64,000 nt of DNA from Sipunculus nudus (Eukaryota; Annelida; Sipuncula; Golfingiida; Sipunculidae), in the NCBI GenBank assembly GCA_026874595.1, contig CM049314.1, positions 13,198,729-13,262,728 on the forward strand. Direction: 5' to 3'. Positions within the stretch are counted from its first letter, which is position 1; each line of letters begins with the position of its first letter. Shown here piece after piece: positions 62,670-64,000 of this stretch. The notes below the pieces were generated by a model. The model saw only the letters and a program-made list of their open reading frames with translations, had not been told where the DNA came from and searched no databases. The position numbers and the translations under genes are program-made.

Positions 62670-64000
62670 GTGATTGACTGACATGAATCGGTTTTATATA
62701 TGTTTATTTATATTTTTGTTTCATATGTTTTGTCATTAAGACGTAATCAATATAATATTTTTTAAATATAGTGCATATAATGTATGCAATGTGTATAAAT
62801 ATTTAATGTATGTAATGAGAAACACCTTCCGTATTGCTCCTAAAACCAAAATAGCATAATTTACATTCATGTAAAATATAGATGTTTGAAAAAAAAAAGA
62901 AATATTAATCTCCGATTAAAAAACGTTTCCCGATTATTGAAGTTTTAAAAGAAAATCGAATAAAGTATGGCGTATTAAACTAGGAGGTAATGCTTAAAGT
63001 TTTATTATTTCTAAGGGTATTGGGGGAAATGGGTGCCCAGAAGTGATGAAAAAAGTAATGATAACCAGTTAACTTCATGAAAGAAATTTAGGTTTGACAT
63101 ACAAATGCTAGTTAAATGCTTTATCCAAGAGGCTACTCTTTATTTGCATGTATCTTATAGACATTTTTATCACAATAATCCCTCAAGTAGCTTTGTTTTA
63201 TGCATCAATATTACACTGGTAGTCACAGAAAAGTACTAGCAACACCAACCATGTTCATATAAATGGTCTGTCAAACAAGATTATATAATATATAATATGT
63301 AAGTCTATACAGCCTTCAGAAAGAAAACCAAAAGGACGCAAATTGAATTTTGGAAAACAAAATATCAGACTGAAGGAATCTCCTGTGATCTAGTTCAAGA
63401 TGGATGAAAATATGTCTGAGTGCCTGAGAAAAAATAAACGACTGTCCCAACCCTAAACGTTTGCATCAACCCAAGGATGCAGCGGGGTTTTCGGCAGGGT
63501 TTATGGGTAGACTGACACTACCAAATAGTGGTACGTGAAATATCAAGCAAAGCAAAATTTCTGAGGTGCATATTTTCGGCATATAAAACGTAAACACTTT
63601 CTGTTTACAAGAATTCTGCTCATCTTTTTGTAGATACTTTATGATATAAATATTTTATGGATGTATTTAAATATATTCCTTTGATAGTTCACTTTGCATT
63701 CCCGAAACATACCTCTTACAAGATAAATAATTCCAAACGAAAAATAATAATAATAAAGTATAGTCATATTGCATGGCATGACACGGTTTGAACATGATTG
63801 CTATCATATAAATAAATATATATATATGCATACATATAAGGCACGTTAACAATTCATTAAGGTAAATATGTACAATTGACCGGGTTAATAAACATTGTTT
63901 TCCTATTTCATTCTTGAATAAACCAAGCTTCTTGTTAAACAATAAATATACTTACCACTTACTCTCAAATAGCTTCAATTCAGCTTTACAAATTAAATTA
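62670..64000. other. AT-rich stretch at the window end
   Basis: No gene supported; scattered short AT repeats only. Confidence 0.4.

Overview
This window is intron-rich, AT-rich animal DNA. Microsatellites, tRNA-derived SINEs, a LINE, an LTR retrotransposon and decayed LRR-Ig receptor genes fit a lophotrochozoan, most likely a mollusc (perhaps a bivalve). The assignment is by repeat and gene style only; no marker here fixes the species. No rRNA, intact tRNA gene, CRISPR array or prokaryotic operon was seen.

1-30 kb holds two convergent M13 (neprilysin-like) metallopeptidase genes that meet tail to tail. Gene 1 (+, 36-10269) lacks only its signal-peptide exon, which lies left of the window. 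Gene 2 (-, 30056-13713) can be read completely in 21 exons, giving 688 residues from signal peptide to stop. Sixteen of the 19 directly comparable exons are identical or nearly identical in length, and intron phases match, so they are an old duplicate pair. Both keep HExxH and ENxAD but have an unusual HE[MI]GH core without the usual Phe-Asp that follows. Gene 1 seems to lack a usable donor after its exon 13 and may be damaged.

29.7-47 kb is a roughly 6 kb segmental duplication (block A 29.7-35.8 kb, block B 41.3-47.0 kb). It copied the promoter region and signal-peptide exon of gene 2, so a second intact signal exon sits at 41586-41532. A dead LINE (-, 36.2-40.9 kb) separates the blocks. Block B also gained a TGTGGTCA-rich tandem array, a perfect 72-bp-arm hairpin and a templated insertion.

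47-53 kb is mostly gene-poor, with a decayed LRR-Ig fragment and a GPCR TM6-TM7 fragment. 53.4-58.0 kb is one LTR retrotransposon (-) with 156-bp LTRs, a 5-bp target duplication and an 18-nt tRNA-Pro primer-binding site. Its order is gag-protease-integrase-RT, the Gmr1-like arrangement. Its LTRs enclose a tRNA-like body with pol III A and B boxes and a covarying stem, and a 3' half of tRNA-Pro is fused inside the element. This is the most unusual locus in the window. 59-63 kb carries two more LRR-Ig pseudogenes.
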